Source of the DNA: Glandiceps talaboti
Taxonomy: Eukaryota > Hemichordata > Enteropneusta > Spengelidae
Length of the DNA stretch: 64,000 nucleotides
Direction: 5' to 3'
Assembly: GCF_964340395.1 (NCBI RefSeq)
Contig: NC_135563.1
Location: 1,482,001-1,546,000, forward strand
Each line of letters opens with the position of its first letter. Position 1 is the first letter of the stretch. Shown here piece after piece: positions 1 through 11,732 of the stretch. The notes under the pieces are model-generated. The model saw only the letters and a program-made list of their open reading frames with translations, was not told the DNA's origin and did no database searches. A program made the position numbers and the translations under genes.

Positions 1-3000
1 AATATGTCTTTCAACTTAGTGTTATCATACTTTGTCTTTTTTCTTCGAGCTGCCACACTTTTTCTTTCACCTCATTGCTACAATAGTTTGTCTTTTATCT
101 CAGTGTTGCCATACGTCGCCTTTCATCTTACTACTGTCATGATTTGTCTTTCATCTCAGTGGTGTCATAGTTTGTCGTCCATCTGACTGCTGCCATAGTT
201 TGTCTTTCATCACCGTGCTGTCATAATTTGTCTTTCCGCACAGAGTTGCCATACCTTCTCTTTCATGTCAGTCATGTTTCATCTTAGTGCTGCCATAATT
301 TGTCTTTCATCTCAGTACTGCCATAGTTCGTCTTTCACCACAGTGCTGCCATAATTTGTCTTTCATCACAATGCAGCCATAGTTTGTCTTTCATCACAGT
401 GCTGCAATGGTTTGTCTTTCATCTCAGTACTTCCATAATTTGTTTTTCATCTTAGCACTGCCATTATTTGTCTTTCAACTCAGTGCTGCCATAGTTTGTC
501 TTTCATGACAGTGTTGCCATAGTTTGTCTTTTCCCCAGTTCTGCTATAAGTTGTCTTTCATCTTAGTGTTGCTATAATTTGTTTTGCATCTTCGTGCTGC
601 CATAGTTTGTCGTTCATCACAGTGCTGCCATACTTTGTCTTTCATCACAGTGTTACCCTAATTTGTCTTTCATCTCAATGCTGCCATAATGTCTTTCACG
701 TTTTTCATCTCAGTGCTGCCATACCTTGTCTTTCAACTCAGTACTGCCATATTTTGTATTTCATCACAGAGCTGCCATAGTTTTCCTTTCATCTCAGTTC
801 TGCTATAGTTTGTCTAACATCACAGTGCTGCCATGATTTGTCATTAACCTCAGTGCTGCCTTTACTTCTCTTTCATCGTAGTACTGCCATAATATCTTTC
901 AACACAGTGCTGACCTAATTTGTCTTCCATCTTCGTACTGCCATAATTTGTCTGTCATTACAGTACTGCTATAGTTTATTTTTCATCTCAGTGCTGCCAT
1001 TCTGTCTTTCTTCTCAGTGCTGCCATAGTTTGCCTTTCATCTCAATTCTGCTAAAGTTTGTCTATCATCACAGTAGTGCCGTGATTTGTCTTTCATCTCA
1101 GTCATGTCATAGTATGTCTTTCCTCTTAGTGCTGCCATAATTCGTCTTTCAACACAGTGCTGACATAATTTGTCTTTCATCTTAGTACTGCCGTAATGTG
1201 TCTTTCTTCACACTGCTGACATACTTTTGTCTTTCATCTCTGTAATGCCATAGTTTGTCTTATATCTCAATACTGCCATAGTTCGTCTTTCACCCCACTG
1301 CTACCATAATTTGTCTTTCATCTCAGTGCTGCCATAGTTTGTCTTTCATCTTCGAGCTGCTATAGTTTATCTTTCATCTCTGTACTGCCACAGTTTGTCT
1401 TATATCTCAATACTGCCATAGTTCGTGTTTCACCCCACTGCTACCATAATTTGTCGTCGATCTCAGTGCTGCCATAGTTTGTCTTTCATCATAGTACTGC
1501 CATAACTTGTCTTTCAACTCAGTGCTGTCATAGTTTGTCTTTCATGCATCTCAGTGCTACAATAGTTTTCCTTTCATCTCAGTTCTGCCATAGTTTGTCA
1601 TTGACCTCAGTGCTGCCTTTATTTTTCATTCATCGTAGTACTGCCATAATGTCTTTCTTCACAATGCTGCCATAGTTTGTTTTTCATCTCAATGCTGCCA
1701 TACTATCCTTTTTCTCAGTGCTGCCATAGTTTGCCTTTCATCTAAGTGCTACCATTGTTTGTATTTTATCTCAATACTGTCATAGTTCGTCTTTCACCCC
1801 ACTGCTGCCATAAGGTGTCTTTCATCACAGTGCTGCCATGATTGGTCATTCACCTCAGTGCTGCCTTTATTCCTCTTTCCTCTTAGTGCTGCCATAATTT
1901 GTCTTTCTTCACAGTGCTGCCATAATTTGTCTTTCATCTCGATACTGCCATAAGTTGCCTTTCACCTTAGTGCTGCTATAGTTTGTCTTTCGTCTTCGTG
2001 CTGTCATAGTTTATCCTTCATTGTAGTGCTGCCATAGTTTGTCGTCCATCACAGTGCTGCCATAACTTTGTTTTTATCACAGTGGTACCTGCACAGTTTC
2101 TCTTTCATCACAGTGCTGCCATAGTTTTCCTTTCGTCTTAGTTCTGCTATAGTGTCTTTCATATCATATTTAAAAGACAAACTATGACAGTACTGCCATA
2201 GTTTGTCTTTCACCCCCTGCTACCATAATTTGTTGGTTTTTTTCATCTCAGTGCTGCCATAGGTTTTCTGTCATCACACTGTTGGCATAATTTCCCTTTC
2301 ACCTCAGTCATGCCATACTATGTATTTCATCATGGTGCTGCCATACTGTCTTTCTTCTCAATGCTACCATAGTTTGCCTTTCATCTCAGTTCTTCTATAG
2401 TTTGTCATTCACCTCAGTGCTGCCTTTATTTCTGTTTCATCGTAGTACTGCCATAATTTGTCTCTCATCTTCGTGCTGCAATAGTGTCTTTCATAGTTTG
2501 TCTTTTATCTCAGTACTGCCACAGTTTTATCTTTTATCACAATGTTGCCATATTTTGTCTTTCATCTCAGTGATGCCATATTTTGTCTAACATCTTCGTA
2601 CTACCATAATTTGTCTAACATCTTAGTGCTGCCATAATTTGTCTTTCAACTGAGTACTACCATAATTTGTCTAACATCTTAGTACTGCCATAATTTGTCT
2701 TTCATCTTCGTACTGCCATAATTTGTCTTTCATCTCAGTGCTGCCATAGTTTGTCTAACATCTTCGTACTACCATAATTTGTCTAACATCTTAGTGCTGC
2801 CATAATTTGTCATTCATCTCAGTGCTGCCATAATTTCTCTTTCAACTGAGTACTACCATAGTTTTGTCTTTCAGCACAGAGCTGCCATGGTCTTTCTTTC
2901 ATCACAGTGTTGCCATAGCTTGTCTTTCATCTCAGTCATGTCATGATATGTATTTCCTCTTAGTGCTGCCATAATTTCTCTTTTATCACAATGCTGCCAT

Positions 3001-3647
3001 AATTTCTCTTTTATCACAATGCTGCCATAATTTCTCTTTTATCACAATGCTGCCATAGTTTGTCTTTCATCTTCGTACTGTCATAATTTGTCTTTCATCT
3101 TCGTGCTGCCACAGTGACTTTCATCTCAATACTACCATACTTTGTCTTTCATCTCAGTTCTGCGATAGTTTGTCTTTCTTTACACTGCTGCCATAGTTTG
3201 TCTTTCATCTTCTCGCTGCCCTAGTTTATTTTTCATCACATCATTGCCATAATTTGTCTTTCATCTCAGTGCTGCCATACTTTGTCTTTCATCTCAGTTC
3301 TGCGATAGTTTGTCTTTCTTTACACTGCTGCCATAGTTTGTCTTTCATCTTCTCGCTGCCCTAGTTTATTTTTCATCACATCATTGCCATAATTTGTCTT
3401 TCATCTCAGTGCTGCCATACTTTGTCTTCCACCACAGTGCTGCCATAGTTTGTCTTTTATCACATTGCTGCCATAGTTTGTCTTCCATCACAGTGTTGGT
3501 TGCCATAGCTTGTCTTTCATCTCTGTCACGCCATAATAAGTTATTCATCTCAATGCTGCCATAGTTTGTTTTTCATCACAGTGCTACCATAGTTTGTGTT
3601 ACATCATAGTGCTGCCATGATTTGTCATTCCCCTCAGTGCTGCACTT
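1..3647. repeat. 28-bp minisatellite array, about 130 copies
   Basis: A diverged tandem repeat runs from the window edge, so its left end is not seen. The period is 28 bp, measured between successive 'tgccat' words (for example 3441 and 3469). The core reads TTTGTCTTTCATCTCAGTGC followed by tgccatag. Copies vary mainly at 'ctca/caca/ttcg' and 'gtgct/gtact'. Local higher-order duplications are clear: the block at 3161-3300 recurs 140 bp (five units) downstream, and a 28-bp variant is triplicated near 2968-3050. Short open frames here lack protein character. No function is visible. Confidence 0.95.
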
Positions 3648-6030
3648 TTCATTTGGTAACTTCAATATTATACACTTCATTTGGTAACTTCAATATCAGA
3701 CACTTTTCATTTGGTAACTTCAGTAATTTAAATGTTAGATACTTTTCATTTTGGGCATTTCAATATTGTACACTTTTTATTTGGTAATTTCAATATTAGT
3801 CACTTTTGATTGGATCTTTGCTATATTATGCGTTTTTCGTTTGGTTATTTCAATAATAGACACTTCATTTGGTAATTTCAATATTACACACTTTTAATTT
3901 GGTAATTTCAATATTAGACACTTTTCATTTAGTAGATACTATTCATTTTGTTATTTAGATATTAGAATTTTCATTTGGTAATATCAAAATTTGATATATT
4001 TCATTTGTTCACTTCGATATTTCACTTTTTTCATTTGGGCATTTGCCATTCGGTCATTTAAACTTTAGATACTTTTTAATTGGTTATTTCAATATTAGAC
4101 ACTTGCCATTTGGTCATTTCAATATTACACACTTTTCATTTGGTCATTTCAATATTAGACACTTGTGTTCGGGTCATTTCAATATTAGACACTTCTCCTT
4201 GGGTCATTTGAATATTAGACACTTTTGATTTGATCATTTTAATATCAGACCCTTGTCATTTGGTCATTTCAATATCAGACAATTTTCATTTGAGTCATTT
4301 TAATATTAGACATTTTGATTGGGCCACTTCAATATTAGACACTTGTCATTTGGTCATTTCAATATTAGACACTTTTGATTTGGTTATTTCAATATTAGAC
4401 ACTTGTCATTTGGTTATTTCAATATTAGACACTTGTCATTTGGTCATTTCAATATTAGACACTTGTCATTTGGTCATTTCAATATTAGACACTTTTGATC
4501 GGGTGATTTCAATATTAGACACTTGTCATTTGGTTATTTCAATATTAGACACTTGTCATTTGGTTATTTCAATATTAGACACTTGTCATTTGGTCATTTC
4601 AATATTAGACACTTTTGATCGGGTGATTTTAATATTAGACACTTGTCATTTGGTTATTTCAATATTAGACACTTGTCATTTGGTCATTTCAATATTAGAC
4701 ACTTTTGATCGGGTGATTTTAATATTAGACACTTGTCATTTGGTTATTTCAATATTAGACACTTGTCATTTGGTTATTTTAATATCAGACACTTGTCATT
4801 TGGTTATTTCAATATTAGACACTTGTCATTTGGTCATTTCAATATTAGACACTTTTGATCGGGTGATTTTAATATTAGACACTTGTCATTTGGTTATTTC
4901 AATATTAGACACTTGTCATTTGGTCATTTCAATATTACACACTTTTGTTCGGGTCATTTCAATATTAGACACTTTTCCTTGGATCGTTTGAATATTAGAC
5001 ACTTTTGATTTGATCATTTTAATATCAGACCCTTGTCATTTGGTCATTTCAATACTAGACAATTTTCATTTGGTTATTTCAATATTAGACAATTTTCATT
5101 TGGTTATTTCAATATTAGACACTTTTCATTTGGTCATTTCAATACTAGACACTTTTCATTGGGTCATTTCAATATTACACACTTTTCATTTGGTTATTTC
5201 AATATTAGACACTTTTCATTTGGTTATTTCAATATTAGACACTTTTCATTTGGTTATTTCAATACTAGACACTTTTCATTTGGTTATTTCAATATTAGAC
5301 ACTTTTCATTTGGTTATTTCAATATTAGACACTTTTCATTTGGTTATTTCAATATTAGACACTTCATTTGGTTATTTCAATACTAGACACTTTTCATTTG
5401 GTTATTTCAATATTAGACACTTTTCATTTCGTCATTTTAATATCAGACAGTTGTTATTTGGTTATTTCAATATTAGACACTTTTCATTTGGTTATTTCAA
5501 TACTAGACACTTTTCATTTGGTTATTTCAATATTAGACACTTCATTTCGTCATTTTAATATCAGACAGTTGTTATTTGGTTATTTCAATATTAGACACTT
5601 TTGATTGGATCATTTCAATATTAGACACTTTTGATTGGATCATTTCAATATTAGACACTTGTCATTTGGTTATTTCAATATTAGACACTTTTGATTTGGT
5701 CATTTCAATATTAGACACTTTTGATTTGGTCATTTCAATATTAGACACTTTTGATTTGGTCATTTCAATATTAGACACTTTTCATTTGGTTATTTCAATA
5801 TTAGACACTTTTGATTTGGTCATTCTAATATTAGACATTTTGATTGGATCATTTCAATATTAGACACTTTTCATTTAGTCATTTCAATATTAGACACTTT
5901 TCATTTGGTCATTCTAATATTAGACATTTTGATTTGGCCACTTCAATATTAGACACTTTTGATCGGGTCATTTCAATATGAGAAACTTGTCATTGGTTAT
6001 TTCAATATTAGACACATGTCATTTGGTCAT
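3647..6030. repeat. 30-bp minisatellite array, about 79 copies
   Basis: A second tandem repeat begins directly where the 28-bp array ends. The unit is 30 bp, with cores such as CATTTGGTTATTTCAATATT and agacact. Because 30 is divisible by three and two of the three plus-strand frames lack a stop in the unit, long open frames arise. The longest is 4230-4991, giving a ten-residue periodic peptide. Both frames are open over the same DNA (for example 5010-5558 and 5033-5386), which argues against coding. Near 4211 and 4991 the same variant string recurs 780 bp (26 units) apart, showing segmental amplification inside the array. Confidence 0.95.
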
Positions 6031-6520
6031 TACTCTTCAAACAAATCCGTTACCATTGTATATTGCCACTGTCTTGGTTTCACTAAGAACTTATCATGTT
6101 ATCCTTCATTATAGTGGGGCGGGAGAAGTCAGGAAAGTCGCCTATTAAGTTTATCTTTTGATGAGTAACCACTACTAGTACAATGGAAATAGTAAATACA
6201 TCACATAAGATATCAAACTGACTGCTAGATTCTTAGAAATATGGATATGCTTGATGCTAGGCATGATCAAGTAAGATGTTGAAAGACCGATATAGCAGAA
6301 TGAGTATTGCTAGTACTAGAACCGTCACGTGACTAAATGTACAATATATTTAAAGGTAACCAATCGTAGTTAGCAATGTATAGCATGATGACTGAGATGA
6401 AACTTATGATATAAATATCTGAATAAAGTCCAAATAAAAGAGCTTGAAGATTACTTCTTGAAGTTAAATACATGCACAATCATCACGGCAAAAATGTGTA
6501 TATTAGATTATTTGCACAAT
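6031..6520. other. Intergenic sequence, nothing recognised
   Basis: This stretch lies between the 30-bp array and a dispersed repeat. It is AT-rich, complex sequence with no open frame of note, no RNA gene and no repeat that I recognise. Confidence 0.5.
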
Positions 6521-6529
6521 CACTTTGCT

Positions 6530-6530
<1 letters not shown>

Positions 6531-6584
<54 letters not shown>

Positions 6585-7175
6585 GATTGTCTGTGTATCT
6601 GTGTGACATATTCTAATCACAAGAACTGATCAGATATCTTAAGGATGCGCACTTTGACTTCAACATAATTTGGCACATGAGTTAACTATAAACAGCGCCT
6701 ATGTCGTAGAAAGTTTGTTGATGTAGCGTATGACTTTTATGAATAATTAGCATAATTAATGATATGTAGTAATTAGGCTATATCTTAATATACACTTCAA
6801 ATTTCGCAACATGTGGTGCATACATCACCATAATAAGTACACATGTCGGCAGGCATAATATTTGTTTTAATGAGTAATTAAGACATATCTTAATTTCGGA
6901 TAGGTTAGTACATGCATTGATGGTAATGAAGTGCATATCATGATGTGTACTTTAAAACTTGTTGATGTAGCTTATAAACTTTATGGTTACCTTGCATAAT
7001 TCACTATTTTAAGACGATAAGGTTATATATATATATATGTTAACAATGCCAAATTTCATATAATTACATATAATTAATGTTCTAATTAATTTGTTTTAAT
7101 TATAGTTCAAAAGTTTACATTCCAGCAATGTGTGTAGGACCAAAGATAGTCCTTACGGGAGGCATTCAGTTTAAA
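6531..7175 (+). repeat. Dispersed repeat family R1, copy 1
   Basis: The copy starts with a (CTGT)n tract (6531-6605). It continues with sequence rich in 'ttgcataatt', 'ggctatatctta' and 'acttcaaatt' words, and ends with 'aggcattcagtttaaatctgg' near 7159-7178. The same order (CTGT-type microsatellite, TTTGCATAATTAATGA words, 'gcattcagtttaaatctgg'-like end) is seen at 48240-48905 and 59605-60665, and partly at 14716-15060. The terminal word also occurs near 11427-11448 and, inverted, near 13155-13180. I do not recognise the family and see no coding capacity. Confidence 0.7.
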
Positions 7176-8508
7176 TCTGGTCCCTGTCAAACGTCGAGAC
7201 TTGTGGACGTCACATCTGGTCGATATTCAGCTTTGTAGAAGCGCCCCTAGCGGTCAACGTGCATATAACATTTTCTCTTGCCAAGAACTAGACTATGGTA
7301 TATTCAGTATGTTCTTGAAATTCACAACTAGTGATTGTACATTATTCCGTTCTGTGAACCTACAAACCATGGCATGGAGAAGATATGAAACTGTTTTGTT
7401 GTTGTTGTTTTGCCTTTACAGCCAGAGTAAACGGATTACCCGTACCATATATCTTGAGGGTACCCTATGTTCTGCGTTAGTTCGAGTGTTCCTATTTTGC
7501 CTGATAATCGCAGTCGATACACCTGTCAGTTATTATATCTAGTTTAATACAGGATGTAATATTGAAATATACAGAATTCTAGCGTAAATGTGGCTCGAAT
7601 TCTTGGAGAAAGGGAAGCGTTTTATTGTAGCCATTATTTTCAGACCACCAAGTACAAATGCAGATATATTCATAGGGGATCTTGGTTGGCCATAAGATGG
7701 CATCTGTGAGTAACCATGCTGGAGAATTCGCCGACATAAGTTCATATGATCTCTTCACTATTTCAAAATTGAAAATCTTGTTTTTACTTCGTTCGATACT
7801 CCGGCATGTTTCTGTTTGCTAAAGGTATGCTTGAAAAGATCGTAAGTCAAACCAGTCAGCTTCAACATCCGGGTCAAATGACCAGCTTTCTACCGAAAAT
7901 TCATGCTGGAGAATTCGCCAAGATAAATCCATACAATCTCTTCTTCGATCAAAATTGAAAATCTTCTTTCTTGTACGCGTGCATTTTTTCGTACAATTAA
8001 CATATTATCAGGACAATGCAAATGCGATGTTAAAGTAATTGTTGTTACTGAGTTACAATGTTGAGCTCTGTACTCAGTGCTTTTTAAATTAGTGTACAGT
8101 GAGGGCGCACCACTCAACAAAATCTTGACAATTTTCCGGTAGAGATAAAAGGAGTGTGAAATAGTCTACATGCGATGAGTAGACAAACCTATCTGTAAAC
8201 TCATCGTGGGACAGAAGGAAGTTCAACATGCACATGCATGTTGTTGTGTTATTGCGACAAAAACTATATGTGACAAAGTTGGTGAAATTGGAGCAGAATT
8301 AGAAACATATCGGATTTGGAGCAGATGGTACGTCTGTCGGTCGAAAATTATGAATGTATACACTTTAGGTGACGAAGTAGGGCAATAATACCATATCACT
8401 TCACTGTATTAAAGTTGTTAAACTGTTACGATGCTTACCATGAAGTATGCAAACTTTCTCATGCGTAATTATAGCAATGTTGTGTGGGTTTGAATTTCGG
8501 TTGTTATT
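7176..8508. other. Intergenic; only weak open frames
   Basis: The plus-strand frame 7201-7542 (113 codons) and the minus-strand frames at 7539-7745 and 7890-8120 show no recognisable domain, biased composition or splice context, so I do not call genes here. A short word, 'catgctggagaattcgcc', occurs twice (around 7717 and 7902), suggesting a local duplication of about 185 bp spacing. Nothing else is recognised. Confidence 0.5.
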
Positions 8509-8635
8509 TGCCATGGAAACGGGTGTGCATATCCCGGGTATGTAGGGAATCACGAAGCCGAGTGAAGTCGAGGATGGCAAGCTTTCCTGTGCTGGAATAG
8601 GGGGCGGGCATTTGAACAACATTTTTGACAACTAA
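8509..8635 (+). repeat. Left part of duplicated segment A, interrupted by a transposon
   Basis: This stretch and 11339-11480 together match, in inverted orientation, the continuous segment at 13121-13395. The 2,700-bp transposon lies between the two parts here and is absent from the other copy. The match begins at 'ttatttgccatggaaacggg' and runs to the TAA at 8633-8635. Differences are scattered single bases, so the duplication is fairly young. Confidence 0.85.
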
Positions 8636-9259
8636 GGGACCGAACAGAATTTACGGCAGGGGGTGGGCCTGGGGAGAAATTATCTCTGACTTGGTTTTTT
8701 TCCTGCCCCCCCCCCCCATCCACTGTGACCAAAATTTCACAGCCCCCCCCCTTTCAAAAGTATAAAAATTTCATGGCCCCCCCCCCCCCAAAAAGAAAAA
8801 AGAGAAAAAAAGTGCACAAAATCCTGCCCCTACAATAACTAAAAAGAGTACAAATTTCTTTGTTACTGTAGCACAACTGTAATATTTCTTTTGGTACTAC
8901 TATTATGTTACTATTTCAGCCCAAACAACTTAGTAGTTGTAGAGGAAGTTTTTTAGAAAAAAACCAAAAACATTTTGACTATACATGTAATCATACACAT
9001 GTGGTGTAATCTTGTTTATTTCCCAACTAGACACCATAAGTAGTCATCACTTAATACCAAGGCATTTGATGTGGTGGTTTTAACTGTCATTCACTGATAC
9101 ATACACAGAAACACAGACACAGAGTAAACACACATTCACATGCGTGATTTGTGAAAAACTGTAGTGGGGACATTTGTGGGTACGTTGTGAGTATCTAAGG
9201 ACATCACATCACCTACATAGTGTATTCAAATATCTATTTATACTCATAATACAATAACT

Positions 9260-9600
9260 ATCTAATGTCAGACATTTGTGATGTCATGAAGTGCTAGCAA
9301 ACTAAGGATTTTATGCACACTGAGGTCTGACAAATATAGCTTTCACTTTCCTACACCAAATGCATTACCAATACACTTGTAAATGTAAGACATTTGTGAC
9401 TTCATGAAAGTGCAAAGAAATTCAGAATGTTGTGGAATACTTAGATGTAATCAATATGCTTTCAGTTCCAAAACCATACATATTTAAACCTATAGTGTCA
9501 GGCATTTGTGTCTTCATGATGGGGACAGCAAATTCAGAATTGTATTCAATACACTGTACAGTGATCAGATGAGTATTACTCACAGTTTTCTAAACCATTC
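9260..9600. repeat. Three diverged ~115-bp tandem repeats inside the transposon
   Basis: Related words occur at about 9266 ('tgtcagacatttgtgatgtc'), 9384 ('tgtaagacatttgtgacttc') and 9496 ('tgtcaggcatttgtgtcttc'). Each is followed by 'atga', a purine-rich stretch and an 'a(t)tcagaat' word in the last two. Spacing is 118 and 112 bp. The repeats are internal to the TIR-bounded element. Confidence 0.65.
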
Positions 9601-9769
9601 ACATTAAGCTTGAAGTGCAGTGTCAATGATGAATAGCCTTTGCAATACAATCCCTTTATTCATAATCTTGAATTTATATAAAGGCAAGTTTCCATGATCC
9701 AGCCAGTCTACCTGATCTAGTTTGAACAATAAGGGAACCATCCTGGTCTTTTTGATGGCTAGACTCATT

Positions 9770-10465
9770 TTATTCGCTGTCACTCTCACTGTCACTGTCA
9801 CTAGTACTTGATGTATCGGTGTCACTATCACTACGAATTTCTTCTAAAACAATATCTCCTTCTTCACTGTCACACAGTTTCTCTTCACTTTCATCACCTG
9901 TGTTCTTTTCAATCACTGACTTCTGTTGCTCTCTTGAAGTTCTTCTTAACACATCACATGTAACAGCTTTCAACCTGTCATCCTTCCTACCATGTATGTT
10001 TAGTTGCTGATATTTCAAGTACTTGTCTAATTCAGCAACCTGAAGAGAGCTTAACTTTCCATGCACAACTAAGTCAAGCCAATTATAGTCCTGGTACGGC
10101 TTGATTTTCTTCTTCTTTTTCTGACTTAACCTTGTACGCATTCTCATTTCTTGAAAATTCTTTAGGTTTTGCAGGTGTTGAACATATGCTTCAATATGTT
10201 TGCAATCAACATAAAATAATTTTGAAAATTCTTCCACCTGTTATTTGGTTGTCAATTCACCCTTTCTGAATTTCCTTGTGATATTTGACCTGGGTTGCCA
10301 GTCATCTGCCTCTCTCTGCTTTCCTTCACTGTCAACAGTTGGACACTTATGAACTGGAAGATAGTGCATTGGACTGTCCGGGTCTGGTACAGGTTGTGGA
10401 ATTCTTACCATCTCTGGTCCCAACCATGTATATTGACTAGAGTATTCATATACCTCTCCATTGCT
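9770..10465 (-). pseudogene. Transposon accessory ORF with SAP-like motif, interrupted by one in-frame stop
   Basis: Reading the minus strand from 10465 to the stop at 9770, the frame is open except for a TAA at 10241-10243. Both sides are protein-like and in the same frame. The upstream part has a proline-rich block (VRIPQPVPDPDSP) followed by CPTVDSEGKQREADDW. The downstream part has a Lys-rich stretch (QKKKKKIKP) and then a SAP-like helix-turn-helix signature (ELDKYLKYQQL with NIHGRKDD and LKAV following). It ends in an acidic Ser/Asp/Glu tail. No ATG begins the frame, and an upstream exon or the true start may be missing. It lies wholly inside the TIR element, so it is probably an element protein and not a host gene. 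I recognise the pattern from repetitive invertebrate proteins but cannot name a function beyond likely DNA binding. Confidence 0.6.
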
Positions 10466-10787
10466 TTAGTGCAAAGTCACTGATGAAAAAACACTTAACA
10501 CCACACAGACATCTAAATGCTTTACAATATTTAGTACAGATAGATGCATTTGATGATGCTGAGGAGGGAAATAGTTTAATTTCACTGGTTTTAGATAGAA
10601 AGAAAGACAAGTCTTGCCTCACATCTTCAGACTCTAGTGAGTCTGAGAGTGAAACTCAAGAATAGTGTCAAGAAAAGAAATAAAACACCTATCTAAATTA
10701 ATCTGGCCAGACGTTTTTGTGTTTACATTTTTCACCAAAAGGTCACTTTTTAATCACATAAATTACAGGTCCTATGCTAGTATATTA

Positions 10788-10789
<2 letters not shown>

Positions 10790-10862
<73 letters not shown>

Positions 10863-10919
10863 CATACATACATACATACATACACAGTGCTAAAATGTAT
10901 GTATGTATGTATGTATGTA

Positions 10920-10989
<70 letters not shown>
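10790..10989. repeat. Compound microsatellite (TA)n-(CATA)n-(TGTA)n-(TG)n
   Basis: There are about 68 bp of TA dinucleotides, then CATA repeats, a short unique spacer, TGTA repeats and about 65 bp of TG. It lies inside the transposon near its right end. The open frames across it on both strands are pure dipeptide artefacts. Confidence 0.95.
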
Positions 10990-10991
<2 letters not shown>

Positions 10992-11338
10992 CAACTTGGA
11001 GTATATAAGTGTAATTCAGGGTGTATCAAATTAATCTTGAGTAGTGTTTTTATGCTTCACTAAATAGGTACATACAAACGTACACACTTCCATTTTAATA
11101 CATAAATGAAAGTGTAGACATTCAATATTAAAGGCGATATCAAGTGCTATCTCATGCAATGCTAAATTTTCTAACATATTAATTTTTTTCAATGACAAAA
11201 TATTTCGCGGCCCCCCCTTTCAAACCATGAGAATTTTCATGGCCCCCCCTTCAAGCCTCCCATTTTTTTCATGGCCCCCCCCCCAATTTCTCCCCAGCCC
11301 CCCCCCCCCCCCTGCCGTAAATTATGTCCGGTCCCTAA

Positions 11339-11480
11339 CGTTCATTGGGATTTGAAAATTCACATATATAGAGCTAGATTTCTTGTTCAAATCATGAAAT
11401 TGCAAAACTATATCCTTGCGGAACGCATTCAGTTTAAATCTGGTGACATTTGTCAGGAAACAGACAGGGTAAGCATACCA
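11339..11480 (+). repeat. Right part of duplicated segment A
   Basis: This is the continuation of 8509-8635 after the transposon. It matches 13121-13263 inverted, up to 'gacagggtaagcatacca', where the two copies diverge. It contains the R1-type word 'cattcagtttaaatctggtg', so the duplicated segment may itself be the end of a repeat. Confidence 0.85.
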
Positions 11481-11732
11481 TTTTGTATCACGTACGTCAA
11501 AGGAAAAAGTTGTTCAACGTGAGGTCGCCTGCGCTGCATGCAGTGATACTAATTAACATATTGTTCTTGATAGTATTAAAACATTTACTGATTAAACGGC
11601 AGAGCTCTTTTTGGAATATTTGGTGGCCCTGAAAAACTGTTAAACTAGGTACGCAGTTTAAGAGCCACTCTTTGAAGATCCACTTTCAATTGTGTTCGAC
11701 GGTGTCTTTGATTGGAATGTTCTTTGATATCA
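11481..11732. other. Intergenic, nothing recognised
   Basis: This is complex sequence beyond the end of the duplicated segment. No coding, RNA or repeat signature was identified. Confidence 0.4.

Larger units (their letters stand above)
8636..11335. mobile_element. PIF/Harbinger-like DNA transposon with terminal inverted repeats and TAA target duplication
   Basis: The element is 2,700 bp. Its left end reads GGGACCGAACAG, then AATTTACGGCAGGGGG, then CTGGGGAGAAATT after a G-run. The right end is the reverse complement with small differences (GGGACCGGACAT, same following blocks, longer G-run). TAA flanks both ends (8633-8635 and 11336-11338). The inverted copy at 13121-13395 shows the empty site with a single TAA. 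A 3-bp TWA duplication and GGG-starting termini are known traits of PIF/Harbinger elements; the assignment is inferred, because no DDE transposase is visible. The interior holds a broken accessory ORF (9770-10465), diverged tandem repeats and a long microsatellite. Poly-C blocks following 'tttcatggc' near both ends are in direct, not inverted, orientation. Confidence 0.85.

Noticed and set aside
4230-5863. Long open frames with ten-residue periodic peptides
   Set aside because: They follow from a 30-bp unit lacking stops in two frames. Both frames are open over the same DNA and there is no gene context.
1-6030. CRISPR-like array of regularly spaced repeats
   Set aside because: Units are head-to-tail without spacers, and the host is an animal genome. 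These are minisatellites.
7201-7542. 113-codon plus-strand frame
   Set aside because: No domain, and it follows directly on an R1 repeat end with no supporting splice or start context.
10665-11063. Open frames rich in Tyr-Ile, Cys-Val or Thr-His
   Set aside because: Translations of TA, TG and CA microsatellites. The same applies near 14.1, 14.5, 21.1, 31.3, 49.7, 51.6, 59.4 and 61.2 kb.
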